Shown in pieces: positions 51,521-61,535 of a DNA stretch of 64,000 bases. Origin of the DNA: an uncultured Prevotella sp. (lineage in GTDB: Bacteria > Bacteroidota > Bacteroidia > Bacteroidales > Bacteroidaceae); the NCBI GenBank assembly GCA_938028745.1, contig CALIZL010000048.1, positions 1-64,000 on the forward strand, given 5' to 3'. How positions within the stretch are numbered: position 1 is the stretch's first letter; each line of letters opens with the position of its first letter. A model generated the notes under the pieces. That model worked only from the letters and a program-made list of their open reading frames with translations. It made no database searches and had not been told where the DNA came from. The translations under genes were made by a program, and so were the position numbers.

Positions 51521-53575
51521 ATGAACAAATCCATTATAACCAGAGGACGGGCACTGAACAGCGTATTGGCGTTGGGTGGTTTCGTACTTGTTTCGCTATT
51601 GGTCATCGTTTGGTTTCTGCCGCGCAACAACACGCCGCAGATGCGTTACGATGTGGGCAAGCCGTGGATGTATGGGTCGCTCATTGCCAAGTTCGACTTC
51701 CCCATTTATAAGAGCGACCAAGTGGTACAGCAAGAGCGCGACTCGCTGTTGGCACTTTTCCAGCCATACTATCATTACGACAGGAGTATGGAGAAACGGC
51801 AGCTGGCAAAACTGCAAGCCGACTACCCCAAAGGAATACCGGGAATGCCCGTGGCGCAGATGCGAACACTCTACGACAGGCTGCACCGACTTTACCAAGC
51901 CGGCATCATTGGCACGCCCCAATATAACAGTATAGCCAAAGATTCGAGCAGCATGGTGCGCGTTATATTGGGTAAAAGCGTGCAAAGCATGCAGGTTGGC
52001 TGTATATATAGCACGATGAAAGCCTACGAACAGCTGCTGAACGACGACGTGTTGTCTGCATATCGCTCGGCTTTGCAGCAGGCAGATGTTGTTAGTTACC
52101 TGCATCCGAACATGACATACGACAAGGAACGCAGCACAACCGAACTGAACGACCTGCTGGCAACCGTGCCCTTGGCAAGCGGTATGGTGCTTTCGGGGCA
52201 GAAAATAATAGACCGGGGAGAGATTGTGAACGAACATACGTATCGCGTTCTGGCGTCGATGGAGAAAGAAGTGGCGCGCCGCAACGTGTCGAAGGGCGAA
52301 ATAAAGAACACCGTCATCGGCCAAATCATTTATGTGCTGCTGCTGTTGGGGTTGTTTACGTGCTTCTTGGTGATGTTCCGTCCGCAGTATTTGGAGAAGG
52401 CGCGCTCGGTGGTGATGCTTTACGTGATGATAACCCTCTATCCCGTAATGGTGTCGCTCTTTATGGAACACAGCTTGCTAAGCGTCTACATCATTCCGTT
52501 TGCCATCGGTCCGATGTTCATTCGCGTGTTCATGGATTCGCGAACAGCTTTCACCACCCATGTCGTAACCATGCTCATCTGTGCAGTTGCGGTGAAGTAT
52601 CAATTCGAGTTTCTTCTGCTGCAACTCATCGGTGGACTGGTGGCCATCTATTCTTTGAGCGACCTTTCGGGTAGGGCGCAGCTGTTCAAGTGCGCGCTAT
52701 TCGTTACCATTGCCAACTTCGTGGTGTTCTTTACGCTGCAATTGATGCAGACTGGCGACATCGCCCACTTCGAAACAAGCATGTATAGCCATTTCATTGC
52801 CAACGGTGTGCTGCTGTTGTTGGCCTATCCGCTGATGTATGTTATCGAACGTACCTTCGGTTTTACGTCTAGTGTGACGCTTTTCGAACTCTCCAACACC
52901 AACAAGGGCTTGCTCCGCAAGATGAGCGAAGTGGCTCCTGGCACGTTCCAACATTCTATCACCGTGGCCAACCTCGCCGCCGAGATTGCCAACCGCATCG
53001 GGGCAGACAGCTTGCTGGTGCGTACCGGTGCGCTTTATCACGACATCGGAAAAATGAAAGCCCCCGTATTCTTCACCGAAAACCAAGTGGGCGTGAACCC
53101 ACATAAGGGTCTGCCCTATAAAGAAAGCGCGCGCATCATCATCAGTCACGTTACCGAAGGGGTGAAAATGGCCGAGAAAGCCAACCTGCCCACCTTTATT
53201 CGCGAGTTTATCCTCACCCATCACGGGACGGGAATGGCAAAGTACTTCTATATTAACTATAAGAACGAGCATCCCGATGAAGAGGTAGACGTTCGCGATT
53301 TCTCTTACCCCGGGCCAGACCCCTTTACGCGCGAACAAGCGATTTTGATGATGGCCGATACGGTTGAGGCCGCCTCGCGCTCGCTGCCCGAGTACACGGA
53401 AGAAAGCATTAAGGGGCTGATAAATCGTTTGGTGGACAACCAACTAGAAGAAGGCCACTTTAAAGAATGCCCCATAACGTTCCGCGATATAGCCTTGGCA
53501 AAGGCTGTTATGCTGGAAAGATTGAAGAGTATTTACCATACGCGCGTATCTTATCCGGAGCTTAAACGGGGATGA
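51521..53575 (+). CDS. 7TM-HD family phosphohydrolase (PgpH-like, probable c-di-AMP phosphodiesterase)
   Basis: 684 residues. An N-terminal membrane helix and an extracytoplasmic part (about 40-265) are followed by seven membrane helices (about 265-450) and an HD domain: LSEVAPGTFQHSITVANLAAEIA, GALYHDIGKMKAP (metal His-Asp), ESARIIISHVTEGVKMAEK, LTHHGTGMAKYFY. This is the PgpH architecture, whose characterised members split c-di-AMP to pApA. No diadenylate cyclase is in this window. The metal ligands are complete. Confidence 0.92.
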   Translation: MNKSIITRGRALNSVLALGGFVLVSLLVIVWFLPRNNTPQMRYDVGKPWMYGSLIAKFDFPIYKSDQVVQQERDSLLALFQPYYHYDRSMEKRQLAKLQADYPKGIPGMPVAQMRTLYDRLHRLYQAGIIGTPQYNSIAKDSSSMVRVILGKSVQSMQVGCIYSTMKAYEQLLNDDVLSAYRSALQQADVVSYLHPNMTYDKERSTTELNDLLATVPLASGMVLSGQKIIDRGEIVNEHTYRVLASMEKEVARRNVSKGEIKNTVIGQIIYVLLLLGLFTCFLVMFRPQYLEKARSVVMLYVMITLYPVMVSLFMEHSLLSVYIIPFAIGPMFIRVFMDSRTAFTTHVVTMLICAVAVKYQFEFLLLQLIGGLVAIYSLSDLSGRAQLFKCALFVTIANFVVFFTLQLMQTGDIAHFETSMYSHFIANGVLLLLAYPLMYVIERTFGFTSSVTLFELSNTNKGLLRKMSEVAPGTFQHSITVANLAAEIANRIGADSLLVRTGALYHDIGKMKAPVFFTENQVGVNPHKGLPYKESARIIISHVTEGVKMAEKANLPTFIREFILTHHGTGMAKYFYINYKNEHPDEEVDVRDFSYPGPDPFTREQAILMMADTVEAASRSLPEYTEESIKGLINRLVDNQLEEGHFKECPITFRDIALAKAVMLERLKSIYHTRVSYPELKRG

Positions 53576-53823
53576 CGACAGGCATTTAGTAGACTCTTTA
53601 TAGCCCCCACATCAGCAGTGACAGAAGCGTACGCGATGTTACCTGCGTTATTCAGGAAAGGAAGGCTAATGCCAACGTAGCCGATAACAGAATCGAACAT
53701 GTAGGACTGCACAAATAGCTGATAACGTGCAACAAACAAGACTTTTAGTAATATTTTTCGTAATAATAACATTAAGATTGGTTAAAAATTAGTGCTTAAT
53801 GGTGATAATTCGACCAAATTTAC

Positions 53824-53831
53824 TAACTTTG
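53824..53831 (+). promoter_or_regulatory. -7 promoter element of the FadL-like gene
   Basis: TAACTTTG at 53824-53831; start near 53836, leader about 24 nt. Confidence 0.6.
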
Positions 53832-53859
53832 TAACCAACAATATTAACAACTGTTTAAT

Positions 53860-55401
53860 ATGCGCTCATTCAAAAAGGCCAGTTCGGCCGCTGTTTTGGC
53901 AATGTGTTGCCAATCGTTGTTCGCTGGCGGATTGCTTACGAACACCAATCAAAACATTGCCTTTAACCGAAACTTCGCGCGCGATGGCGTGATTGCCATC
54001 GACGGAGTTTACAGCAACCCTGCTGGTGTTGCCTTCCTAGAAAAGGGGTGGCACCTGTCTTTCAACTTCCAAAATGCCTATCAAACCCGTACCATTCGAA
54101 GTGGAATGTCGGTTGAGGCAGCCAAGTCTACCCCTTTCTATCATCCCCTTTCGTTGAACGCGGGCGATGCCGAAGGCACGAAGAAATATGTAGGAAAAGC
54201 TTCTGTGCCCATCTTGCCGTCGTTTCAAGGCGCATACGTCGGCGATAAATGGAGTTTCCAGTTGGGCATTGGCCTTATTGGTGGTGGCGGAAAAGCCACA
54301 TTCGATGAGGGGCTGGGTTCGTTCGAACGGCAAGTAGCACTCATACCCGCAGCGTTGGCACAAGCGGGACTAACGTCTCCCACGCCGGCCTATTCGCTTG
54401 CCAGCAACATCAAGGGCCAACAATACATCTTTGGCGTACAGATGGGTGCCACATACAAGTTTAACGACCAGCTTTCTGCATACGCAGGCATGCGCGTGAA
54501 CTATGTATATAATAGGTACACGGGAAGTATAACCGACATAACGGCCAACATTGCCGGCGCGAACGAAAACCTCTACACCTACTTCGGCAACAAGGTCACC
54601 CAGCTTAACGCACAGGCTGCCGCGCTGAAGGCACAGGCCGAGGCCACAACCGATGCCGCATTGAAGGCCAAACTGCTTGCAGGTGCAGCCAAAGCAGAGG
54701 GCGGTGCCAGGCTGATGAGCGAAAAGCAAGGCCAAGTGAAGGACAAATACTTGGAGTGTACCCAGAGAGGGTGGGGCGTAACGCCGATAATCGGCTTAGA
54801 CTTCAAGACCGGACGATGGAACTTCGGCACGCGTTTGGAGCTGAATACGCACCTCAACATCGAGAACGATACGAAGGTTGACGACACGGGACTGTTCCAA
54901 CACGGCGTGAATACGCCCAGCGACTTGCCCGGTCTGTGGACCATCGGCACGCAATACGCCATACTTCCCAACCTCCGCGCAATGGCATCGTACCATCTCT
55001 ACTTCGACAAGAGTGCGAAAATGGCCAACGATAAGCAGAAGCTTTTGGGCGGAAACACCCAAGAATTTTTGGCCGGAATGGAGTGGGACGTAACGCCCGA
55101 CATCACGGTTAGCGCAGGCGGACAACGCACGCAATACAATTTGGGCGACGGCTCGTACCTCTCGGACATGAGTTTCGTAACCAGCAGCTATTCTATTGGC
55201 TTTGGTGCACAAGTTCGATTGGCCAAGAACATGAAGCTCAACGTGGCCTATTTCTGGACCAACTACGAGAACTTCGACAAGACATACAAGCAAACGGTGG
55301 TAACAAATGCCAACCCTTTGGCCACCGTAACGCTCGACAATACAGATCGATTCAGCCGTACCAACAAGGTGTTGGGTGTGGGGCTTGACATCGTATTCTA
55401 G
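53860..55401 (+). CDS. FadL/TodX-like outer membrane transport protein
   Basis: 513 residues with a signal peptide (MRSFKKASSAAVLAMCCQSLFAGG). Mature start GGLLTNTNQNIAFNRNFARDG followed by DGVYSNPAGVAFL is the FadL hatch signature (NPAG). The rest is a barrel with Gly/aromatic strands and ends LGVGLDIVF. An Ala-rich helical insert (about 245-285, AQAAALKAQAEATTDAALKA) is an odd addition, probably an extracellular coiled loop. FadL proteins carry hydrophobic compounds across the outer membrane; the substrate is unknown. Confidence 0.88.
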   Translation: MRSFKKASSAAVLAMCCQSLFAGGLLTNTNQNIAFNRNFARDGVIAIDGVYSNPAGVAFLEKGWHLSFNFQNAYQTRTIRSGMSVEAAKSTPFYHPLSLNAGDAEGTKKYVGKASVPILPSFQGAYVGDKWSFQLGIGLIGGGGKATFDEGLGSFERQVALIPAALAQAGLTSPTPAYSLASNIKGQQYIFGVQMGATYKFNDQLSAYAGMRVNYVYNRYTGSITDITANIAGANENLYTYFGNKVTQLNAQAAALKAQAEATTDAALKAKLLAGAAKAEGGARLMSEKQGQVKDKYLECTQRGWGVTPIIGLDFKTGRWNFGTRLELNTHLNIENDTKVDDTGLFQHGVNTPSDLPGLWTIGTQYAILPNLRAMASYHLYFDKSAKMANDKQKLLGGNTQEFLAGMEWDVTPDITVSAGGQRTQYNLGDGSYLSDMSFVTSSYSIGFGAQVRLAKNMKLNVAYFWTNYENFDKTYKQTVVTNANPLATVTLDNTDRFSRTNKVLGVGLDIVF

Positions 55402-55739
55402 AAGAAATACTTTATCTAACTCTCTAATTCTCTGCCCATATCTTCATCCGCGAGGACAAAACGGTATGGGCCTTTTTTATGTTCGTACGTCAACGGCGAC
55501 TTTAATGCCAACTTGTGGTAGTGCATTAGCAAGCCATTTGGATTGTTGTTCGATGTTGGATAGGCTGTTTCCACGTTGGGTAAAGTCCTATTCGCCTTAG
55601 TTTTACACCTTATTTCTTTTTGCCTTAACTCCCTTTTTCCTAAGTGCCCGTCTTCACTTTTTGGTGTTTCCATAAACTGCTAGGCACTTGTTGTCTTTCT
55701 GATGCCAACACAAGAAATACACTCCTATCATATACGAAG
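55402..55739. other. Spacer after the FadL-like gene
   Basis: About 340 nt of AT-rich DNA with no gene I can support. Confidence 0.5.
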
Positions 55740-56095
55740 TGCAGGACTAACCAACCCTCTGGCTTGTAAACTCACCAAAACCCAACAACTCCCAAGTACA
55801 TCAACTCTTCAACTCAGAAAACTTACCAACACATCAACTTACCAACACATCAACTTACCAACTCACCAACTTACCAACTCACCAACTCACCAACTCAGAA
55901 AACTTACCAACTTACCAACCCGTCAACTCACCAACTTACCAACTCATCAACTCACCAACCCACCAACTCACTAACTCATCATCTCACCAACTCATCAACC
56001 CACCAGCTCATCATCTCACTAACTCACTAACTCACTAACTCACAAACTCATCAACTCACCAACTAACTAGCTCATCAACTTACAAGTTGTTAATT
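55740..56095. repeat. Long CCAACTCA stutter tract
   Basis: About 350 nt of CATCAACTTACCAACTCACC-type words with a 9-12-nt wandering period. It leads straight into dispersed repeat copy C, as the tract at 24.45-24.70 kb leads into copy A. Confidence 0.85.
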
Positions 56096-56104
56096 TTATT
56101 TTAC

Positions 56105-57165
56105 AATTCCGCTCTAATTTTCGCTCCGTTCTAGCGAAAATGATGGTTAAAAAGTAGGTAATATACTACTATTTCTAACCTTTCGCACCTCTTGTTTTGT
56201 TTGTTTTTAGGTTCCGAACCTGCGTTTTGCACCATTTTACCTTTCTAGATTGGTTGCCAACTCGTGTTTTTTCAACTCCAATTGTGCCCTTTTAGCCCCT
56301 AAACCCCCACTTTTTAGCAGCCATTTTGCCCTTTTCAGCCATGTGTTTCATGGTTCTAAAAGGTTTTATTTATACCATTGCGGTGGATATATATGCTTTT
56401 CGTCTTACATTTAGCAGCATTTAGCACTGCGTTTTGCACCATTTTACTTTGCATTTAGCACCAAAACGCCTTGCATTTAGCACCAAAACGCACTGCGTTT
56501 AGCACCAAAATGCACTGCGATTAGCACCATATTGCACTACATTTAGCTGCAAACAGCCCCATAACTGGTGCAAACGACGGCTTTATTAAATAAAAATTCA
56601 TTTTGCCGCATACACAAACTACCCCCTTTTTGCATCAGGACAAACCTTCGCGAGAATCGATTTTTTGCGGCAAGGTGGGCAGTTGGTGGATAAAATGGCC
56701 ACTTTTGGTGTTAAAATGCTTACTGAAAAGATTACAAAAGTTGAGGGGTTGACAAGTGAACGGGTTAATCGTTCGCCTTATCGTGTTTTGGTATAAATAC
56801 GCCCATTCTGACATAAGAACATAAGAAACATAAAGAAGTAGTCTTGACTTTTCCCTCATTATGTGCCACCGGAAAGATGTTTTCAACCTGTAGAGCGTGC
56901 ACTGAAAGGCCTTCAACAGGTTACTTTTTGAGGTATAAACATGTGTAGTCACAGACAAATGGGGGCGATTTTCGGAAGCCTTGTTGCGCGTAAAGAGCAC
57001 CTAGGCATGTTTCGTCTCAGACAAATGTGGGCGATTTTCGGGTAATATCGTAGTCTTTGTGCAGTACATCGTATATGCGCGAGGTGTTTATCTGGTTGTT
57101 ACATCACAAAAATAACATACGGCTCTCAACTTATAGAACCATGAAAAGTCAAGCCGACTTCTTAG
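56105..57165 (+). repeat. About 1-kb dispersed non-coding repeat, copy C
   Basis: Collinear with copy A for about 1 kb: CTCCGTTCTAGCGAAAAT, GGTTAAAAAGTAGGTAA, CCTGCGTTTTGCACCATTT, the 22-bp array, CCTTCGCGAGAATCGATT (about 56644-56661), GCGGCAAGGTGGGCAGTTGG, ACATAAGAACATAAGAAACA, TGCACTGAAAGGCCTTCAA, CAGACAAATG (given twice here) and TACATCACAAA. Copies differ by many substitutions and small indels and share no ORF. Confidence 0.87.
56406..56559 (+). repeat. 22-bp tandem repeat array 4 (7 units)
   Basis: Units at 56406, 56428, 56450, 56472, 56494, 56516 and 56538, core TTTAGCACCAAAACGC. The last unit TTTAGCTGCAAACAGC matches the last units of arrays 2 and 3. Confidence 0.92.
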
Positions 57166-57668
57166 CTCAAGCGCAGTTCTCATCTAGTTCAGCCTCCTTC
57201 ACTATCTGCATAAAGGCCGTTAGTCCCTTGGCAAAACATCCATGCTTTGTTGCCCCTCGCCCTTTTTACAGGTAAGGTTTCGTATTTCAATCGTTTGATA
57301 AGTTATGCGCCAGTAATAGTTAAGAAAACTTGATGTAAGTCAATAAAAAAACGCATATTGTAATAAATGCAACATTTAAACCGAAAAAAGTACTAATTTT
57401 GCATCACGCATTCACAATCACCGATAATGTATAACGACAAACATGCCTAATGCGATTAACCATCGCGGCTTTTCGTTCTTATCGATCCTTGTAACTAATT
57501 ATTTGATGCTAACTAGAATAAATCGCTTTATTGCACCAACAACAAACACAGGTTTTATTCACCTCACTTCGGCTTAGCCTGGCGAGGAAAGGGCATTATG
57601 CGTTACCGAGCACAGGATGACCCCAAGTGCTACAATCTAAAAGCAAACAACACTAATTATAAACAAAA
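57166..57668. other. Spacer and leader before the fimbrillin-like locus
   Basis: Contains the promoter element at 57394-57401 and a leader of about 260 nt in which I see no ORF and no clear riboswitch. Confidence 0.5.
57394..57401 (+). promoter_or_regulatory. -7 promoter element of the fimbrillin-like locus
   Basis: TAATTTTG at 57394-57401; start near 57406, leader about 260 nt to the small gene at 57669. Confidence 0.5.
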
Positions 57669-57899
57669 ATGAAGAGAGAACAACAAAACAAGTTACCTTA
57701 CACATCGCCACAGTGCGATACGGTTAAAATCGAGAACATCGACTTCCTATGTGTCTCAACGAGCCCCGACAAAGGCGACAGCACAACCCCTTCTGGCTAC
57801 CAGAACAAAGGCGAACACAACGTAGGTAGCATTACGTTTGGTAACAGCCCTGCTCCCGCAAAGCAAGGAATGCTTTTTGAAGAAGACACGGAATTTTAA
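57669..57899 (+). CDS. Small protein preceding a fimbrillin-like gene
   Basis: 76 residues, MKREQQNKLPYTSPQCDTVK, then IENIDFLCVSTSPDKGD and a Gly/Ser/Pro-rich tail ending FEEDTEF. The pattern of a Lys-rich start, PYTSPQCD-type phrase and a hydrophobic LCVS followed by a polar tail is common in small Bacteroidales proteins encoded beside surface-structure genes. It ends 16 nt before the fimbrillin-like ATG and is surely co-transcribed. Function unknown; it could be a peptide-type or chaperone-type partner. Confidence 0.7.
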   Translation: MKREQQNKLPYTSPQCDTVKIENIDFLCVSTSPDKGDSTTPSGYQNKGEHNVGSITFGNSPAPAKQGMLFEEDTEF

Positions 57900-57915
57900 T
57901 AATAGAAGTACACCA

Positions 57916-58905
57916 ATGAAAAAGAATACCCTATACGGCATGGCATATGCCATAGCACTCACCGCTTTTACAGCATGTAGCAACGCTCCCATTTTAGAAA
58001 ACGATGGTAGCGACAGTAACACGGGCAAGCAAAGTTCTGCGCAAAAAGTAGCTTTCAGTGTTGAGTTTAAAGATTACAACACCAACGAACAAGAGGTGAC
58101 GCCGTTTTCGTTTACCCATGAAGCAGTACAACGCGACACCGTAAATCTAGGAAACGGATTGCAGGCAATAGCCACCCTTACGCTTAACAACGACGCATCA
58201 ACGGCCAAAACCAGCACTCGCGTTCTGCCTAACGATACCTATACGATGGAGGCATACGAAGGCTACACACACGAATTTATGGGGAAGATTAGTGGAAAGA
58301 TTGAGAATGGCAAGTTTATTTCAGATGATGGAAGAGACGAAATACCACTCGACCCAGGCTATTATCATTTCTTGCTGTACAACAGTAAGGTGCGTTTCGA
58401 GGACGATTCGCTCAGAATTGGCCGCGCCAATTCCGACGACGCATACATTGGATATGTGGAAGAGATTGTGCGCAGTAAGCCACAGCACCAGAAAATACTC
58501 TTTCCGCTGAAACGTAAAGGGGTTAGGCTGAGGATGAAAATAACGGGTTCGGCTGCCTTTGGCGTTTCAACAGCTACGTTAAAGAACGCTGATGCTCAGG
58601 GTTTGCCTGCCTCTTTGAAGTACGATTTGACGGGCAACAAGTGGTCTACTGCCACTAAGAGTGCCTTCGCACAAAACATAACGTTCCCCGCGAGCAAGCC
58701 CGGCAAACTTGCAAACACGCATTTCGCCTTGTCTAACGAGTACACTTACTTGCTCAACACCACCACTGCCGACGACTTGATGATTACGTTTAACAGCGGA
58801 ACAATCTATGGTTACAATATGGCTGGTAAGGGATTGAAGTTTAAGAAGTTGGTGTTTGCTACCAACGGCAGCTACATTCTCAACATTGACTTGGTGAAAA
58901 AATAA
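57916..58905 (+). CDS. Fimbrillin-type (FimB/Mfa2-like) lipoprotein
   Basis: 329 residues from MKKNTLYGMAYAIALTAFTACSN, a lipoprotein signal with lipobox FTAC; the upstream ATG at 57838 overlaps the small gene and is rejected. The mature part shows EVTPFSFTHEAV, PGYYHFLLYNSKV, a charged mid-part LKRKGVRLRMKITGSA, and LYGYNMAGKGLKF-like C-terminal strands, all typical of the two transthyretin-like beta-sandwich domains of FimB/Mfa2/fimbrillin A families of anchors and shaft proteins. Anchor versus shaft is not resolved. Confidence 0.75.
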   Translation: MKKNTLYGMAYAIALTAFTACSNAPILENDGSDSNTGKQSSAQKVAFSVEFKDYNTNEQEVTPFSFTHEAVQRDTVNLGNGLQAIATLTLNNDASTAKTSTRVLPNDTYTMEAYEGYTHEFMGKISGKIENGKFISDDGRDEIPLDPGYYHFLLYNSKVRFEDDSLRIGRANSDDAYIGYVEEIVRSKPQHQKILFPLKRKGVRLRMKITGSAAFGVSTATLKNADAQGLPASLKYDLTGNKWSTATKSAFAQNITFPASKPGKLANTHFALSNEYTYLLNTTTADDLMITFNSGTIYGYNMAGKGLKFKKLVFATNGSYILNIDLVKK

Positions 58906-58988
58906 GGCTGCTAATGGGTTGGGCGAATGCAACAACCATTTACTAAGGTAATAGTAAGCCGAAAGCTTATTACCAAACGATATGAAGG

Positions 58989-59020
58989 CGAGACTTGTCC
59001 GATGGGCAAGTCTCGTTTTT
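58989..59020 (+). terminator. Terminator after the fimbrillin-like gene
   Basis: CGAGACTTGTCC (58989-59000) pairs with GGGCAAGTCTCG (59004-59015) including one G-U pair, followed by TTTTT. Confidence 0.88.
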
Positions 59021-59146
59021 GGTAAAAGGGCAGGGCGGAATGTTAAATACTGCACATGGCGGCATTAAACGTGCGGTAAATTTGTTAAAATGTTGAAAAC
59101 CCCTTTAAAGTGGAACATGAAATGACGGAAATAGAGCCTTTTTACA

Positions 59147-59154
59147 TATTTTTG
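59147..59154 (+). promoter_or_regulatory. -7 promoter element of the XRE-cupin/synthetase operon
   Basis: TATTTTTG at 59147-59154; start near 59159, leader about 26 nt. Confidence 0.6.
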
Positions 59155-59184
59155 CAAGGCATTTTAACAACTTGAATAAAGACA

Positions 59185-59739
59185 ATGGAAGAATCAATAA
59201 GAACAATCGGGCAACGCCTGAAAGGCCTGCGCGAAGTGCTGAACATACCCGCAGAGGAGATTGCCGACCTGTGCGGCATATCCTTAGAGCATTATTTGAA
59301 GATGGAAGACGGCACTGCCGACCCTTCGGTTTATCGCTTGGCGAAAATCTCGAAACGCTATGGCATCGACCTCGACGTGCTGCTTTTCGGCGAAGAACCT
59401 CGTATGAGTGCCTACTACCTTACGCGTAAAGGCAACGGATTGAGCGTGGAACGCGACAACGACTATCAGTATCAAAGTCTTGCCAGCGGCTTTCGCGGAC
59501 GTAAGATGGATCCTTTCCTTGCGCAGGTAGACCCACTTCCCGAGGGTAAGACCTATCGCAAGAACACCCACAACGGCCAGGAGTTCGACTATATCCTTGA
59601 AGGCGCGATGGAATTGACCCTTGGTGAGAAGGTGATGGTGTTGAAAGAAGGCGACAGCGTTTACTTCGATGCCACTAAACCGCATCGCATGCAAGCCCTT
59701 GGGGGTAAGCCTGTGAAGTTTTTATGTATTATAATGTAG
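59185..59739 (+). CDS. XRE-type regulator with C-terminal cupin domain
   Basis: 184 residues. Residues about 5-65 form the helix-turn-helix (RLKGLREVLNIPAEEIADLCGISLEHYLKMEDG), and residues about 105-183 the cupin (NTHNGQEFDYILEGAMELTLG, EGDSVYFDATKPHRMQALGG). This design senses a small molecule through the cupin. It lies 13 nt before an acyl-CoA synthetase gene and is likely to control it; the pair is often found together in this phylum to my knowledge. Confidence 0.9.
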   Translation: MEESIRTIGQRLKGLREVLNIPAEEIADLCGISLEHYLKMEDGTADPSVYRLAKISKRYGIDLDVLLFGEEPRMSAYYLTRKGNGLSVERDNDYQYQSLASGFRGRKMDPFLAQVDPLPEGKTYRKNTHNGQEFDYILEGAMELTLGEKVMVLKEGDSVYFDATKPHRMQALGGKPVKFLCIIM

Positions 59740-59752
59740 GAGAAAAACACCA

Positions 59753-61411
59753 ATGGTAGAAAGATTTTTAAAGCAGACAACTTTCGTTTCGACAGAAGAT
59801 TACAACAAGAACTTACAGTTCATCATTCCGGATAACTTTAACTTTGCTTACGATGTGATGGATGCTTGGGCTGCCGAAGCACCCGAAAAAACCGCCCTGA
59901 TATGGGTCAGCGACGAAGGCGGAGAACGCATTTTCAGCTTTGCCGAGCTGAAAGAGGAGAGCGACCGCGCGGCATCCTACTTCCAAGAGCTGGGCATTGG
60001 CCGTGGCGACATGGTGATGCTCATCCTTAAACGTAAGTACGAGTGGTGGATTGCCATGCTGGCCTTGTGCAAAATTGGTGCTGTGGCCATTCCTGCCACC
60101 CACATGCTCACCACGCACGACATTGTTTATCGCAACAATAGTGCCAGTGTTAAGGCCATTGTTTGTGTGGGCGAAGATTACGTTCTTACGCAGATAAAGG
60201 GCGCAATGGCCGATAGTCCTACGGTGCAGACCCTCATCAGTATCGGGCCTGATGTGCCAGAGGGGTTCCATAGCTGGCAAACGGGCGTAGAAAAGGCTGC
60301 TCCCTTTGTGCGCCCCAGTAAGGTTAACGACAACGACGACACCATGTTGATGTACTTCACCAGTGGCACGAGCGGCGAACCCAAGATGGTTGCCCACGAT
60401 TTTCTTTATCCTTTGGGCCACATTCCCACGGGCGTGTTCTGGCATAACCTGGGTCCGGAGAGCATACACCTCACGGTTGCCGACACGGGTTGGGGCAAAG
60501 CCGTGTGGGGAAAGCTATATGGACAGTGGATTGCTGGTGCAGCCGTGTTCGTGTTCGACCACGAGAAGTTTGCGGCCGACAAGATATTGCGCATGATAGA
60601 GAAGTATCGCATCACCTCGTTTTGCGCTCCGCCCACGGTATATCGTTTCCTCATACACGAGGATTTCAGCGATTACGACCTCAGTTCGCTTACCTATTGC
60701 ACCACAGCTGGCGAGGCATTGAACGCCGCCGTCTATCGCAAGTTCTACGAACGCACGGGGGTTAAGCTGATGGAAGGCTTCGGACAAACCGAAACTTGCA
60801 TGACATTGGGCACGATGCCCTGGATGGAACCCAAGCCTGGCTCGATGGGTAAGCCCAATGCACAATACGACATTGACCTGATTCGCCCAGATGGCACGTC
60901 GTGCGAAGACGGAGAGAAGGGGCAGATCGTGGTTCGCATAGGCAACAAACGCCCATTGGGCCTGTTCAAGGAATACTATCGCGACCCCGAATTAACCAAG
61001 CAAGCCAACCACGACGGCGTGTATTACACGGGCGACATCGCTTGGCGCGACGAGGATGGTTACTACTGGTTTGTGGGGCGTGCCGATGATGTGATAAAGA
61101 GTAGTGGCTATCGCATCGGTCCGTTTGAAGTGGAAAGTGCCTTGATGACGCACCCCGCCGTAGTTGAATGTGCCATTACGGGCGTGCCCGACGAAATTCG
61201 CGGCATGGTGGTTAAGGCCACGGTGGTGTTGCACTCCAAGTGGAAGAGTCGTGCGGGCGATGAGTTGAAAAAGGAGCTGCAAGAACACGTTAAGCACGAA
61301 ACAGCACCTTACAAGTATCCGCGTATCGTGGAATTTGTAGACGAACTGCCCAAAACCATCAGCGGAAAGATTAGGCGCGTAGAGATTAGGCAGAAAGATA
61401 ACGCCAAGTAA
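59753..61411 (+). CDS. AMP-forming acyl-CoA synthetase
   Basis: 552 residues of the ANL superfamily. LMYFTSGTSGEPKMVAHD is the phosphate-binding loop, YCTTAGEALNAAVYRKF and MEGFGQTETCMTLGT the middle motifs, YYTGDIAWRDEDGYYWFVGRADDVIKSSGYRI (in two parts) the hinge region, and a Lys in KTISGKIRR near residue 537 the adenylation lysine. The middle region is closest in look to medium-chain or aryl acid ligases. It activates a carboxylic acid to a CoA thioester; substrate not determined. Second gene of the XRE-cupin operon. Confidence 0.92.
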   Translation: MVERFLKQTTFVSTEDYNKNLQFIIPDNFNFAYDVMDAWAAEAPEKTALIWVSDEGGERIFSFAELKEESDRAASYFQELGIGRGDMVMLILKRKYEWWIAMLALCKIGAVAIPATHMLTTHDIVYRNNSASVKAIVCVGEDYVLTQIKGAMADSPTVQTLISIGPDVPEGFHSWQTGVEKAAPFVRPSKVNDNDDTMLMYFTSGTSGEPKMVAHDFLYPLGHIPTGVFWHNLGPESIHLTVADTGWGKAVWGKLYGQWIAGAAVFVFDHEKFAADKILRMIEKYRITSFCAPPTVYRFLIHEDFSDYDLSSLTYCTTAGEALNAAVYRKFYERTGVKLMEGFGQTETCMTLGTMPWMEPKPGSMGKPNAQYDIDLIRPDGTSCEDGEKGQIVVRIGNKRPLGLFKEYYRDPELTKQANHDGVYYTGDIAWRDEDGYYWFVGRADDVIKSSGYRIGPFEVESALMTHPAVVECAITGVPDEIRGMVVKATVVLHSKWKSRAGDELKKELQEHVKHETAPYKYPRIVEFVDELPKTISGKIRRVEIRQKDNAK

Positions 61412-61535
61412 AGCTTGGGCGGTTGGCTGCTAAATGCAAATGGTGTGGCTGCTGGATAAAGGGCTATTGCGCCTAAGCGGCATTGCTGCAACCCTATGGA
61501 TGCGCACTTTGCGGCACGCATACACATGATAATAT

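Noticed and set aside
8842..57000. CRISPR explanation for the 22-bp arrays
   Set aside because: Units are directly adjacent with no unique spacers, and no cas genes are present.
57057..57275. 72-codon + strand frame after repeat copy C
   Set aside because: Partly inside the repeat and without family features or promoter.
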